A stretch of DNA of 64,000 nt, taken from positions 5,220,501 to 5,284,500 of the forward strand of contig NZ_CP151943.1 of NCBI RefSeq assembly GCF_038592905.1, given 5' to 3'. The notes beneath the pieces are model-generated. The model was not told where the DNA came from and made no database searches. It saw only the letters and a list, made by a program, of their open reading frames with translations. Each line of letters opens with the position of its first letter. Position 1 is the stretch's first letter. Below, in pieces: positions 54,487 through 64,000 of the stretch. The DNA is from Neobacillus sp. FSL H8-0543. Its GTDB lineage: Bacteria > Bacillota > Bacilli > Bacillales > Cytobacillaceae. Position numbers and translations under genes: made by a program.

Positions 54487-56223
54487 ATGACACAAATAGA
54501 ATATCAACAGAAGAAAAATAGAACAACCATTTGGATATTTTCAGGATTGACGATTGCTTTTTTACTAGTTATATCTTCCATTCTCATCTATCTATACCCA
54601 TTCGCTTCAAAAGAAAAGAAAACATATTTCCATGGTACGAATCCAATTCTTTTCGAAGGCACCCAGCATGGGAATGCACGAATCGAGGGAGACAGTCTTT
54701 TTATTCCGCTTACTTTTTTGCAAAAAAATATAGATAATACGATCCTTTATGATGATAAATCCGAATCGGTCATCATTACAACTGCACAGAAAGTGATTCA
54801 AATGCCTACGGACTCCTTAACCTTTTTCGTTAATGAAAAGCCCGTTGAATTGCAGGTTTCTCCTATCATTTCCGAAGAAGGAGAAACCTATGTTGCACTA
54901 GATCCGCTGCTGCCCTATTTTCCAATCGAATATAGAATATTAGACGATCAAGCAATATGGATACAAAAAGATGGAGATAAATACTTGACAGCAAAAATTA
55001 CAGCTAAAGAGGTACATGAAGAAAAGCTAAGACTGCGGACAGAACCCACATGGCAATCCCCTTATACCGCAGTAGTAAAATTCAAGGAACAGGTCATGAT
55101 TGAAGGGGAAATAGAGGACTATTACTTAATTAGAAAAGAAAATGGCCTAAGCGGTTATCTAAAAAAGGAATATGTTCAAAAGGACAAAGAAGTAATAATT
55201 GCAATCCAACAGAAAAGTGAACCCATTACGATTCCAAAAATTAATGGTCCGATTCAGCTAACATGGGAGGCTGTTTATACCAAAAATCCGGATTATTCGA
55301 AAATTCCTGAAATGAATGGTGTCAATGTTATTTCTCCAACCTGGTTCTCGCTTACGGGAAAGGATGGTTCGATAAAAAACCTAGCCTCTTTGGAATACAG
55401 TAAATGGGCCCAGTCAATGGGATATCAAGTGTGGGGATTATTTTCCAATTCATTTGACCCAGTACTTACCCATGAAGCTCTAAAAGACTTTGAAACAAGG
55501 AAAACGATTATTCGACAGTTACTTTATTTTAGTCAAATGTATCAGTTACAAGGGATAAATTTTGACATCGAAAATGTAAACCAGGAAGATGGGCCGCTTG
55601 TTACCCAATTAATGAGAGAGGCAACCCCCTATTTACACGAAGCTGGTTTAGTGGTCTCCATGGATATTACATTTTCCGCCGGCGACAACAATAACTGGTC
55701 ATCGTTTTATGAGAGAAATAAGCTATCCACGATTGTCGATTACCTCGTCGTAATGGCTTATGATGAGCATTGGGGACCGGCATCTGGTGCCGGAAGTGTT
55801 TCCAGTCTGCCATGGGTGGAAACAAACTTGCAAAAACTGCTCACAGAGGTACCTAATGATAAGTTAATCCTTGGAGTCCCTCTGTATACTAGACTTTGGA
55901 AAGAACAGTTGCTAGATAATGGGGAAGTTGAGGTAACAGCTAGTGCGCTGTCAATGGAAAAAGCGAAAGAATGGATTTCCGATAAGGAATTGCAGCCAAC
56001 ATTTGATCCTATTAGTGGACAGAACTATGCAGAATTCTATGATGAAATGGAAAAAGCCACCTATAAAATTTGGCTTGAAGATGAGCTAAGCTTAAAAAAA
56101 CGCGCGGAACTCGCAACTTCCTATCAACTTGCAGGGATAGCAACTTGGTCAAGATTTTTCGGAGATCAAACAGCTTGGACTGCTTTAAATTTAGATGGCG
56201 ATAAAGCAATAACACAAAAATAG
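54487..56223 (+). CDS. Secreted GH18 glycoside hydrolase with stalk and SH3 domains
   Basis: A 578-residue protein. One membrane helix at 14-38 acts as signal anchor. Residues 45-165 look like a stalk-type domain (LFIPLTFLQKN, YVALDPLLPYFPIEY), residues about 170-235 like a bacterial SH3 domain (KLRLRTEPTWQSPYTAVV), and residues 255-570 form a GH18 barrel. The catalytic motif is INFDIEN with Glu362; VMAYDEHWG and GVPLYTRLW are other GH18 signatures. Relatives such as SleL and YvbX act on peptidoglycan; a wall or spore cortex role is an inference. It is separate from parE-parC. Confidence 0.85.
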   Translation: MTQIEYQQKKNRTTIWIFSGLTIAFLLVISSILIYLYPFASKEKKTYFHGTNPILFEGTQHGNARIEGDSLFIPLTFLQKNIDNTILYDDKSESVIITTAQKVIQMPTDSLTFFVNEKPVELQVSPIISEEGETYVALDPLLPYFPIEYRILDDQAIWIQKDGDKYLTAKITAKEVHEEKLRLRTEPTWQSPYTAVVKFKEQVMIEGEIEDYYLIRKENGLSGYLKKEYVQKDKEVIIAIQQKSEPITIPKINGPIQLTWEAVYTKNPDYSKIPEMNGVNVISPTWFSLTGKDGSIKNLASLEYSKWAQSMGYQVWGLFSNSFDPVLTHEALKDFETRKTIIRQLLYFSQMYQLQGINFDIENVNQEDGPLVTQLMREATPYLHEAGLVVSMDITFSAGDNNNWSSFYERNKLSTIVDYLVVMAYDEHWGPASGAGSVSSLPWVETNLQKLLTEVPNDKLILGVPLYTRLWKEQLLDNGEVEVTASALSMEKAKEWISDKELQPTFDPISGQNYAEFYDEMEKATYKIWLEDELSLKKRAELATSYQLAGIATWSRFFGDQTAWTALNLDGDKAITQK

Positions 56224-56245
56224 ACAGGCATACCTGTCTTTTTTT
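56222..56245 (+). terminator. Rho-independent terminator
   Basis: AGACAGG pairs with CCTGTCT, followed by seven T residues. Confidence 0.88.
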
Positions 56246-56392
56246 GTTCACATTTTATAATATTCTGTCTAATTTAAGGCTAATTTATTACGGAAATATG
56301 GAGATTTCCTAAATCAATCTGTTATTGATTGATATGATTCGTTATTTCGAAATATAATTTACTTATAGAAAATAAGTTACAGAATAGGAATG

Positions 56393-56427
56393 AACCGGCC
56401 GATTCGACTCTATGAATGGTCGGTTTT
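56393..56427 (+). promoter_or_regulatory. Leader hairpin before the response-regulator GGDEF gene
   Basis: AACCGGCC and GATTC pair with GAATGGTCGGTT (one bulge), followed by TTTTGCT, 40 nt before the gene. It may be a weak leader terminator. Confidence 0.4.
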
Positions 56428-56466
56428 GCTATATATAACACAGAGAAAAAGAATGAGGTGATATGA

Positions 56467-57765
56467 ATGGCAACAAATATTCGTCACTACCTAAACTATC
56501 AGTATCAAAATGTTAGTGTCTTGTATGTGGAAGATGAGTTGTTTTCACGCGAAAAATTATTGCGTGTTTTAAAGCGCAGGTTTGCCATGGTGCATGTGGC
56601 AATGGACGGTGAAGAGGGGTTGGAGCTGTATAAACGACACAAGACAGACATCGTCATAGCAGATATCAAAATGAATCAGATGAGCGGGTTAGAAATGATT
56701 CAGAAAATCCGCGAAATAAACGATAAAGCGCAAATCATCGTAACCACTGCACACGATGATAATGATTTTTTTATCCAATCGATTGAGAATAATGTCAATC
56801 ACTTTATCTTAAAACCGATTGACTTAGAACGCTTCTTGTTAGCAATTCAGAAGTCTGTTTATCAGATCCAGCTTGAGCAAGAATATTTGAAACAAAAAAA
56901 ATTAACAAGAGCGATTTTGGATTTTCAGGATAATTTAATCTTTGTTATTGAAAACGATGAGATTGTCGAGTTTAATCAAGCATTCTCTGCCTTTACTGGC
57001 ATTGAAAAAAGCCAACCAGTTCATAAATGTAAAAGCCTCAGCCGTTTTTTTGCGGAAGACCCAAATTATTATTATCCAAAGAATGAAGAAAGTAATTGGT
57101 TAAACAGTCTTTTAACCACTGAAAAAAACTTCGCAAAAGTAAGGTGGATAGGTAAGGATGGAAGTAGCGTTATTTACTACTTAAAGGTTTCCCCTATTCC
57201 CGGTGAAAGGCAGATTTTAATAGTTTGTACAGACATTACAGCCTTGGAGGAAGAAAGTAAAAAGAACGAAATTCTCGCAATGATGGATCCATTGACAAAT
57301 AGCTATAACCGTCTAAAATTTGATGATATCTTGACAAGCGAGATTAGCCGATCTGAACGGTATAAACACCCTTTTTCGATTATCTTAATGGATATAGATT
57401 ATTTTAAGGACGTAAATGATCAGTTTGGCCACCAAGCTGGAGATGAGGTGCTTGTAACCATCTCTACAATCATCCAGCAGCGCATTCGGGAATGTGATAT
57501 TTTTGCCCGCTGGGGAGGCGAGAAATTTATTTTACTAACGCCTAATACTAACGAACAAGGTGCAGCAAAGCTAGCTGAATCTATTCGGCTATTAGTGGAA
57601 AATTTTTCGTTTAATCGTATTGGACCCTTAACCTGCAGTTTCGGGGTTGCTGAGTTCGTAATAGGAAAACCGAAAAGAGAGCTTATCCTAGAAGCAGATC
57701 AAGCACTTTACAAATCAAAGAACAGAGGGAGAAACTGTGTATCCATTTACAATTATGATAGTTAA
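56467..57765 (+). CDS. Response regulator with PAS and GGDEF-type domain (GGEKF)
   Basis: A 432-residue protein. Receiver domain at about 13-130 with VLYVEDE and phospho-acceptor Asp65 (IVIADIKMN); a PAS-like domain at about 145-255; a GGDEF-type domain at about 265-430. The active-site motif is WGGEKF near residue 350, so the fourth position is Lys, not Glu. Whether it still makes c-di-GMP is uncertain. Nearby MDIDYFKDVNDQFGHQAGD (substrate and metal binding) is typical. GAGGTG lies 6 nt before the ATG. It is followed at 12 nt by a histidine kinase that probably phosphorylates it. Confidence 0.9.
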   Translation: MATNIRHYLNYQYQNVSVLYVEDELFSREKLLRVLKRRFAMVHVAMDGEEGLELYKRHKTDIVIADIKMNQMSGLEMIQKIREINDKAQIIVTTAHDDNDFFIQSIENNVNHFILKPIDLERFLLAIQKSVYQIQLEQEYLKQKKLTRAILDFQDNLIFVIENDEIVEFNQAFSAFTGIEKSQPVHKCKSLSRFFAEDPNYYYPKNEESNWLNSLLTTEKNFAKVRWIGKDGSSVIYYLKVSPIPGERQILIVCTDITALEEESKKNEILAMMDPLTNSYNRLKFDDILTSEISRSERYKHPFSIILMDIDYFKDVNDQFGHQAGDEVLVTISTIIQQRIRECDIFARWGGEKFILLTPNTNEQGAAKLAESIRLLVENFSFNRIGPLTCSFGVAEFVIGKPKRELILEADQALYKSKNRGRNCVSIYNYDS

Positions 57766-57777
57766 GAAGGTGGCTCG

Positions 57778-59070
57778 TTGATTATATTTTATAGTTCAAT
57801 AACCTTGATCATTGGCTTTACCATCGTTTTTATCTCCCACTATATTTTTAAGGGCAGTGAGCTTATGAAAAAGTTAAAGAACAGTGAAGAAGAATATCGT
57901 AAACTGGCAGAGAAGTATGAAGCAGTTGTAAGTAACATTCGAGAAGTCATTTTTCAGCTGGATGCGGATGGAGTTATATTGTATGTCAATAATTCATGGG
58001 AAAAGCTAACTGGTTTCGGACTGCAAGAGTCGATAGGGAAAAATATCCTTAATTTCTTATTGGATGAAGAAGTCAAAGGCATTAACAGCAAAGTAGATGC
58101 TAAAATGCTTAATGGTGAATTCTATATTATTACGAAGGATATGAAGACAAAAATCGTTGAATTTACAATGCTACCATTATTCACAACTAAAGGGGAAATG
58201 TCAGGCTATTCAGGTTCGATTAATGATGTAACAGAACGAAAACAGCAGGAGCTATTAATTAAAGCGGGAAAGCAATATCTTGAGTCCTTAAACCGGACTT
58301 TAGAAAAAAGAATCAAGGATGAAGTAGCTAAAAACAGGCAGAAGGATCATATTCTAATCCAGCAGTCTCGACTTGCGGCAATGGGAGAAATGATTGCTAG
58401 TATTGGTCACCAATGGCGCCAGCCGTTAAATCGTCTCTCACTCTCGATTCAAGACGTACGGGAAGCACTCGAGTTTGGTGAAATAAACGATCAATACATT
58501 GATGGTTTTACTAGAGAAAGTATGATTCAAATAAAACATATGTCTCGTACGATTAATGATTTTCGGAAATTCTATCGCCCTAATAAACAAAAATGCTCGT
58601 TCTCGGTTTCAGAGTCAATTGAAGATGCCTTGTCTATTTTTTCTTCCAGTTTAAAAAATCATGGAATACAGGTGGAATTTGAATACCGCGGTCAGCAAAT
58701 GGCCTATGGTTTTCCCAATGAATACAGCCAAGTCGTCTTAAATATCCTGACAAACGCAAGAGATGCTTTTGTTCATAACGATATTTCCAATAGAAAAGTG
58801 ACGATTACCATTGACGAATCTGGAGATAACCTAATAGCAGCGTTTACAGATAATGCTGGCGGAATTGATCCATTGCTACTCTCAAAGGTATTTGATCCCT
58901 ATTTTACCACTAGGCCACATGGAACTGGACTTGGGCTGTACATGACTAAGATGATTATAGAGAATATGAATGGCAGTGTCACCGCAGAAAATAAGGGTAA
59001 TGGAACCCGTTTTTCTCTAGCTGTACCAAAAGTAACAGCAGAGATCGTTCCATCGCTTGTATCTGTCTAA
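57778..59070 (+). CDS. PAS-domain sensor histidine kinase
   Basis: A 430-residue kinase with one N-terminal helix (residues 2-20), a PAS domain at about 40-160, a coiled-coil linker, the phospho-acceptor helix (SIGHQWRQPLNRLSLSIQD, His near 209) and an HATPase domain (NILTNARDAF, DNAGGID, FTTRPHGTGLGLYM). The HQWRQPL box is typical of a group of PAS kinases often paired with GGDEF regulators. Start is a TTG with AAGGTGG upstream. It is in an operon with the preceding response regulator; the signal is unknown. Confidence 0.9.
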   Translation: MIIFYSSITLIIGFTIVFISHYIFKGSELMKKLKNSEEEYRKLAEKYEAVVSNIREVIFQLDADGVILYVNNSWEKLTGFGLQESIGKNILNFLLDEEVKGINSKVDAKMLNGEFYIITKDMKTKIVEFTMLPLFTTKGEMSGYSGSINDVTERKQQELLIKAGKQYLESLNRTLEKRIKDEVAKNRQKDHILIQQSRLAAMGEMIASIGHQWRQPLNRLSLSIQDVREALEFGEINDQYIDGFTRESMIQIKHMSRTINDFRKFYRPNKQKCSFSVSESIEDALSIFSSSLKNHGIQVEFEYRGQQMAYGFPNEYSQVVLNILTNARDAFVHNDISNRKVTITIDESGDNLIAAFTDNAGGIDPLLLSKVFDPYFTTRPHGTGLGLYMTKMIIENMNGSVTAENKGNGTRFSLAVPKVTAEIVPSLVSV

Positions 59071-59184
59071 TATGTACTTCGTTAAAGCTTCTGGACATTT
59101 CAGGAGCTTTATTTCTTTGTATACATAAACATGTGTTATAGTTATAGAAAGCAGTTAAAATAAGGAAATGAAGGAGACGATTTC

Positions 59185-59598
59185 ATGGCAATTGAAAATC
59201 CAAGTCTTGAAGAAATTGGCGCAATTTTAAAGAAGTCAAAAAGAATAGCTGTTGTTGGATTAAGTGATAAACCGGACCGAACTTCTTATATGGTTACAGA
59301 GGTCATGCAAAAAGCCGGGTATGAAATCATACCGGTAAATCCAACAGTTGATGAGGTTCTTGGTGTAAAGGCGGTCGCGACATTAAAGGAAATTGAGGGA
59401 CATGTTGACATCGTCAATGTCTTTCGTCGTTCAGAACAATTATTAGATGTCGCAAAAGAGTTTATTGAAATTGACGCTGACGTCTTTTGGGCACAGCAAG
59501 GCCTCGAGAATGCAGAAGCCTACCAGCTTTTAAAGGACAAGGGCTATACGGTAATCATGGACCGTTGCATCAAGGTCATGCACGCTCTCACAAAATAA
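59185..59598 (+). CDS. yneT: CoA-binding domain protein YneT
   Basis: A 137-residue Rossmann-fold protein of the YccU/YneT CoA-binding family. VVGLSDKPDRTSYMV near residues 25-40 is the nucleotide-binding loop, followed by NVFRRSEQLLDVAKE, VFWAQQGLEN and the C-terminal VIMDRCIKVMH. The exact role is unknown. AAGGAGACG precedes the ATG. It holds the same place before parE as in B. subtilis, and a very strong hairpin follows. Confidence 0.9.
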   Translation: MAIENPSLEEIGAILKKSKRIAVVGLSDKPDRTSYMVTEVMQKAGYEIIPVNPTVDEVLGVKAVATLKEIEGHVDIVNVFRRSEQLLDVAKEFIEIDADVFWAQQGLENAEAYQLLKDKGYTVIMDRCIKVMHALTK

Positions 59599-59599
59599 T

Positions 59600-59650
59600 A
59601 AAAACATGAAAAAAAGCAGTTAAAAATTAACGGCTTTTTTTCATGTTTTT
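59600..59650 (+). terminator. Long-stem terminator after yneT
   Basis: AAAAACATGAAAAAAAGC at 59600-59617 is the exact reverse complement of 59633-59650, with an inner GTTAA/TTAAC pairing. A T-rich tract follows inside the arm. Confidence 0.9.
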
Positions 59651-59897
59651 CCCATGATTTTTTGCAAAGTTTTATAAAAATATTAAATTGTTGCAAATAA
59701 GTCATTTGCCAAATTTAAATTAATCGCTAAAATAAAGCATAGACGCTTTGAGAACATGTGTTAAAATGAGGGTGTCAAACATTCGTTCTAATTATTTACA
59801 GGGTTTATTTATAATCCTACTCGAATGATTTATTAAATATAAAAAATAGCAATCAGAATGTTGTTTTCTTTTTGTAGGGAATGAAAGGGGTATTTTA

Positions 59898-61877
59898 GTG
59901 GCAAAGAATCAGAAAGCTTTTGAATATAATGATGATGCCATACAGGTACTAGAGGGATTAGATGCCGTCAGAAAGCGTCCAGGAATGTATATTGGAAGCA
60001 CGGACGCACGCGGCTTACACCATCTCGTATATGAGATTGTCGACAACTCTGTCGATGAGGCTTTAGGTGGATTTGGCGATCAAATTATCGTTAAAATCCA
60101 CAAAGACAATTCTATTAGTGTCACAGATAAAGGCCGCGGGATGCCGACGGGAATGCATAAGATGGGAAAACCGACACCAGAAGTCATCTTAACTATTCTT
60201 CATGCCGGAGGGAAATTCGGTCAAGGAGGCTATAAAACAAGTGGCGGTCTCCACGGTGTTGGTGCATCAGTTGTGAATGCTTTATCGGAAATGCTCACCG
60301 TTACGATTAAACGCGACGGCTTTATTTATGAACAGCGCTTTGAAAATGGCGGAAAGCCGGTAACAACACTTGAAAAAATCGGAAAAACCAATCAAACAGG
60401 CACGACCATTCATTTTAAGCCTGATACAACGATTTTTTCGACAACCACCTATAATTTTGAAACCTTATGTGAGAGGTTAAGAGAATCTGCGTTTCTTTTA
60501 AAGGGATTAAAAATTGAAATTATAGATGACCGCAATCATTTTCATGAAGTTTTTCACTATGAAAATGGAATACAAGCCTTTGTTGAATATTTAAATGAGG
60601 AAAAGGATGTTCTCCATCCTGTTGTCAGTCTTGAAGGCATTCATAACCGGATTGAGGTTGAATTTGCTTTTCAATTTAACGACGGTTATTCAGAAAATGT
60701 ATTATCCTTTGTAAACAATGTCCGTACTAGGGATGGCGGCACGCATGAAGCAGGGGCAAAAACTGCGATGACCAGGGTTTTCAATGATTACGCCCGCAAA
60801 GTAGCCCTCTTAAAAGAAAAGGATAAAAATTTGGATGGATCAGATATTCGCGAAGGATTATCCGCTATTATATCTATTCGAATTCCTGAAGAGCTACTTC
60901 AGTTTGAGGGCCAAACAAAGGGGAAATTGGGGACAAGTGAAGCACGATCGGCCGTTGATGCCGTTATTTCTGAACACCTATCCTATTTTCTTGAAGAAAA
61001 CCCTGAAACAAGTACATCACTCATAAAAAAATCATTAAAAGCGTATCAAGCACGTGAAGCAGCAAGAAAAGCAAGGGAGGATGCAAGAAGCGGGAAAAAA
61101 CGGAAACGTTCTGAAACCTCTCTTTCTGGAAAACTGACTCCTGCGCAATCTCGAAATCCAAAAAGAAACGAACTTTATTTGGTCGAAGGTGATTCGGCTG
61201 GTGGCTCTGCAAAGCAGGGACGTGATCGCCGCTTCCAGGCGGTTTTACCACTAAGAGGTAAAGTAATTAATACGGAAAAAGCAAAGCTAGCCGACATTTT
61301 TAAAAATGAAGAAATCAATACGATTATTTATACTGTCGGTGCGGGTGTCGGCGCAGATTTTAATATTGAAGATGTCAACTATGATAAGGTAATTATCATG
61401 ACGGATGCGGATACAGATGGTGCACATATCCAAGTATTGCTGCTAACCTTCTTTTTTCGCTACATGAAGCCTCTTATCGAAGCAGGAAAAGTATATCTTG
61501 CGATGCCTCCTTTATACAAAGTAAGTAGAGGGACGGGTAAAAAAGAAGTGATAGAATATGCATGGAGTGATGATGAATTGCAAGGAGCGATTCAAAAGAT
61601 TGGCCGTGGCTATATGATCCAGCGCTATAAAGGTCTTGGCGAAATGAATGCTGACCAGCTGTGGGATACAACAATGGATCCGGAAACTCGGACATTAATT
61701 CGCGTGAAACTTGATGATGTTGCAAGAGCGGAGCGACGTATTACCACCCTTATGGGAGATAAGGTTGAACCGAGACGTAAGTGGATTGAAAGCAACGTCG
61801 AATTTGGATTAGAGGAAGAAGATAGGATTCTGGAAAATGAAAACATAACTGTTGCTGAGGAGGAATCTGAAGAATGA
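59898..61877 (+). CDS. parE: DNA topoisomerase IV subunit B
   Basis: A 659-residue type IIA topoisomerase ATPase subunit. The GHKL site ([32 protein letters not shown]), the transducer Lys region and the TOPRIM motifs [14 protein letters not shown] and DADTDGAHI are present. It decatenates daughter chromosomes together with ParC. ParE rather than GyrB is chosen from the yneT-parE-parC order and sequence such as [17 protein letters not shown]. The start is a GTG with AAAGGGG upstream. It overlaps parC by four bases. Confidence 0.97.
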   Translation: MAKNQKAFEYNDDAIQVLEGLDAVRKRPGMYIGSTDARGLHHLVYEIVDNSVDEALGGFGDQIIVKIHKDNSISVTDKGRGMPTGMHKMGKPTPEVILTILHAGGKFGQGGYKTSGGLHGVGASVVNALSEMLTVTIKRDGFIYEQRFENGGKPVTTLEKIGKTNQTGTTIHFKPDTTIFSTTTYNFETLCERLRESAFLLKGLKIEIIDDRNHFHEVFHYENGIQAFVEYLNEEKDVLHPVVSLEGIHNRIEVEFAFQFNDGYSENVLSFVNNVRTRDGGTHEAGAKTAMTRVFNDYARKVALLKEKDKNLDGSDIREGLSAIISIRIPEELLQFEGQTKGKLGTSEARSAVDAVISEHLSYFLEENPETSTSLIKKSLKAYQAREAARKAREDARSGKKRKRSETSLSGKLTPAQSRNPKRNELYLVEGDSAGGSAKQGRDRRFQAVLPLRGKVINTEKAKLADIFKNEEINTIIYTVGAGVGADFNIEDVNYDKVIIMTDADTDGAHIQVLLLTFFFRYMKPLIEAGKVYLAMPPLYKVSRGTGKKEVIEYAWSDDELQGAIQKIGRGYMIQRYKGLGEMNADQLWDTTMDPETRTLIRVKLDDVARAERRITTLMGDKVEPRRKWIESNVEFGLEEEDRILENENITVAEEESEE

Positions 61878-64000
61878 GCAAAAATGAAGTATTCCGCGAC
61901 CTGCCTCTAGAAGATGTACTCGGCGACCGTTTTGGAAGATATAGTAAGTATATTATTCAAGAGCGTGCCCTGCCAGATGCAAGGGATGGCTTAAAGCCAG
62001 TACAGCGAAGGATTTTATATGCGATGCATGTGGAAGGTAACACCTTTGAAAAAGGCTTCCGTAAGTCTGCTAAAACCGTTGGTAATGTCATCGGTAACTA
62101 TCATCCGCATGGTGATTCATCGGTATATGAAGCAATGGTCCGATTGAGCCAGGACTGGAAACTACGAAATGTCCTCGTTCAAATGCATGGTAATAACGGA
62201 AGTGTTGATGGTGATCCACCTGCTGCGATGCGTTATACCGAAGCACGTTTATCTGCCATTTCTGCAGAATTGTTGCGTGATATAGAGAAAAACACAGTAG
62301 AGTTTATTCCGAATTTCGATGATACTTCGAATGAACCAACGGTATTGCCTGCTATGTTCCCGAACCTTTTAGTAAACGGTTCAACAGGTATCTCTGCTGG
62401 CTACGCCACCGATATCCCGCCACATCATCTTGGAGAGGTCATTGATGGCGTGATTATGAGAATGGACAACCCAAATGTGACGGTTGATGAATTAATGACT
62501 GTTATTAAAGGACCAGATTTCCCTACTGGTGCCATTATTCAAGGAATAGATGGGATAAAAAAAGCCTATGAAACTGGTAAAGGCAAAATCATTATTCGCA
62601 GTAAAGCTGAAATAGAAGATGTTCGCGGAGGCAAACAGCAGATTGTGATAACCGAAATCCCTTATGAGCTTAATAAAGCGAATCTTGTTAAAAGAATTGA
62701 TGAGTTTCGCCTTGACCGTAAATTAGAGGGAATATCAGAAATTCGCGATGAAACAGATCGAACGGGACTTCGTATCGTAATTGACTTAAAAAAAGATGCA
62801 GATGCTAATGGTGTCTTAAATTATTTGTATAAAAACAGCGATTTGCAAGTAGCTTACAATTTTAATATGGTAGCCATTTCTAATAAACGGCCAAAATTAT
62901 TAGGCTTACGTGAATTGCTTGATGCCTATATTGAGCATCAAAAGGAAGTTGTTACAAAGAGAACACAATACGAGTTAAACAAGGCAAAAGAGCGTCAGCA
63001 TATTGTCGATGGACTAATGAAGGCCTTATCGATACTTGATGAAGTGATTGCAGCCATCCGTGCATCGAAGGATAAACGCAACGCAAAGGATAATTTAATT
63101 GCTAAATTTAATTTTACCGAACCGCAAGCTGAAGCCATTGTATCTTTACAGCTTTATCGCTTAACGAATACGGACATTACTGCTTTAAGAAACGAGGCAG
63201 AAGAGCTTGATAAAAAAATTACGGAGTGGACAGCCATCTTAGAAAGTGAGAAAAAACTTCATTCCGTTATTAAAAAAGAATTAAAAGATGTGAAGAAACG
63301 TTTTGCAGATGAACGCCGTTCAAAAATTGAAGCAGATATTGAGGAGATAAAAATCAATCTTGAAGTGCTTATTGCCAGTGAGGACGTCATTGTAACAGTA
63401 ACGAAGGAAGGCTATGTCAAACGGACAAGTCCGCGTTCTTTTGCTGCTTCCAATGGACAAGACCTTGCGATGAAGGATTCGGATCGTCTCTTGTCTCAAC
63501 TCGAAATGAATACGCAGGATGTCTTGTTACTTTTTACAAGTAAGGGTAATTATTTATACTGTCCTGTACATGAACTACCTGATATTCGTTGGAAGGACCT
63601 TGGACAGCATGTTGCCAATATCATTCCAATCGAGCGCGATGAAGTAATTATTCGTGCCGTTCCAGTCAAAGATTTTGAAATCGATGCGTACCTAGTCTTT
63701 GTAACGAAAAATGGTATGGTAAAGAAAACAGAGCTCAAACAATATAAAGCCCAACGCTATTCGAAGCCATTAGTGGGTGTAAATCTAAAGGATGATGATC
63801 GTGTCATTGATGTTCATCAAACAGATGGCACGAAGGAACTGTTCTTAATCACTCATACTGGTTACGCCTTATGGTTCCACGAAGAAGAAATTAGTATTGT
63901 CGGAATCCGTGCAGCTGGCGTGAAAGGGATTAACCTTAAGGATGGGGATACCGTCATTGGCGGGAAAGTTATCACCCCTGCTAGCCGTGAATCGATTGTT
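61874..64000 (+). CDS. parC: DNA topoisomerase IV subunit A, cut by the window end
   Basis: The first 709 codons are visible with no stop; a full ParC has about 800 residues. The quinolone region reads [16 protein letters not shown] with Ser82 and Glu86 (the positions named 80 and 84 in other species), i.e. the susceptible form. The catalytic Tyr is in MRYTEARLS near residue 121. The C-terminal beta-pinwheel begins around [10 protein letters not shown]. The ATG overlaps the parE stop (ATGA), so the two are coupled. Confidence 0.96.
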   Translation, partial: MSKNEVFRDLPLEDVLGDRFGRYSKYIIQERALPDARDGLKPVQRRILYAMHVEGNTFEKGFRKSAKTVGNVIGNYHPHGDSSVYEAMVRLSQDWKLRNVLVQMHGNNGSVDGDPPAAMRYTEARLSAISAELLRDIEKNTVEFIPNFDDTSNEPTVLPAMFPNLLVNGSTGISAGYATDIPPHHLGEVIDGVIMRMDNPNVTVDELMTVIKGPDFPTGAIIQGIDGIKKAYETGKGKIIIRSKAEIEDVRGGKQQIVITEIPYELNKANLVKRIDEFRLDRKLEGISEIRDETDRTGLRIVIDLKKDADANGVLNYLYKNSDLQVAYNFNMVAISNKRPKLLGLRELLDAYIEHQKEVVTKRTQYELNKAKERQHIVDGLMKALSILDEVIAAIRASKDKRNAKDNLIAKFNFTEPQAEAIVSLQLYRLTNTDITALRNEAEELDKKITEWTAILESEKKLHSVIKKELKDVKKRFADERRSKIEADIEEIKINLEVLIASEDVIVTVTKEGYVKRTSPRSFAASNGQDLAMKDSDRLLSQLEMNTQDVLLLFTSKGNYLYCPVHELPDIRWKDLGQHVANIIPIERDEVIIRAVPVKDFEIDAYLVFVTKNGMVKKTELKQYKAQRYSKPLVGVNLKDDDRVIDVHQTDGTKELFLITHTGYALWFHEEEISIVGIRAAGVKGINLKDGDTVIGGKVITPASRESIV

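Noticed and set aside
59776-59789. LexA box (CAAACATTCGTTCT) before parE
   Set aside because: It differs from CGAACnnnnGTTCG at both ends, and parE is not known to belong to the SOS response.

Overview
The window looks like chromosomal DNA from a low-GC, endospore-forming member of the Bacillaceae, probably near Neobacillus, Mesobacillus or Cytobacillus (an inference from gene content). Spore genes are spread through it: a gerA-type germinant receptor operon, gerPF-like, sspP, sspO, sspN, tlp and splAB. The right half follows the Bacillus subtilis order citB - yneN - sspN - tlp - yneP - yneQ - yneR - plsY(yneS) - yneT - parE - parC, with an insertion of about 8.5 kb between yneQ and yneR.

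Left part (0-13.9 kb): a very basic Gly-Ser-Lys/Arg repeat protein, an ArsB-like permease, a PAS-GGDEF-EAL protein, VanZ-like and pentapeptide genes flanking a perfect 22-bp inverted repeat, MapB, a UV-repair group (small Cys protein, uvsE, splA, splB), two fluoride channel genes, a stand-alone GTP cyclohydrolase II and a HAD phosphatase. Middle part (13.9-28.6 kb): an MFS pump, phnDCE transport with a fused PhnE, a remnant of an ABC-F gene, gerPF-like, xpt-pbuX under a guanine riboswitch, kbl plus an SDR-type threonine dehydrogenase (threonine to glycine), a TetR remnant, and the ger receptor operon whose B subunit appears to start at ATT.

Selenium region (28.6-32.1 kb): selD with an in-frame UGA at codon 18, a divergent SelW-like gene with a C-x-x-U motif, and selA. 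A third UGA-containing gene, a HesB/YneR-like protein, lies at 53.3 kb in the conserved yneR position. All three have a small stem-loop 16-26 nt after the UGA that fits a bacterial SECIS. selB and selC are not in the window.

Right part (32.1-64 kb): small spore proteins, aconitase, a VmlR-like ABC-F gene behind a terminator that buries its ribosome binding site, an MtnA-like isomerase with a class II aldolase (candidate 5-deoxyribose or methylthioribose disposal), a thioredoxin-like protein, FbpB, a two-domain AAA protein, then a stretch (44.0-49.5 kb) in which every gene carries several frame breaks. That stretch holds yneP, yneQ, a Gfo/Idh/MocA oxidoreductase, a two-component system, a ferric-reductase-like membrane protein and an ApbE flavin transferase. 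It joins an intact acidic stalk-domain protein and a cytochrome-b-like membrane protein, which suggests an extracytoplasmic redox or metal system with shared acidic segments. The window ends with a CPBP protease, CapA, PlsY, a GH18 protein, a c-di-GMP two-component pair, a CoA-binding protein, parE and a parC cut by the window edge.
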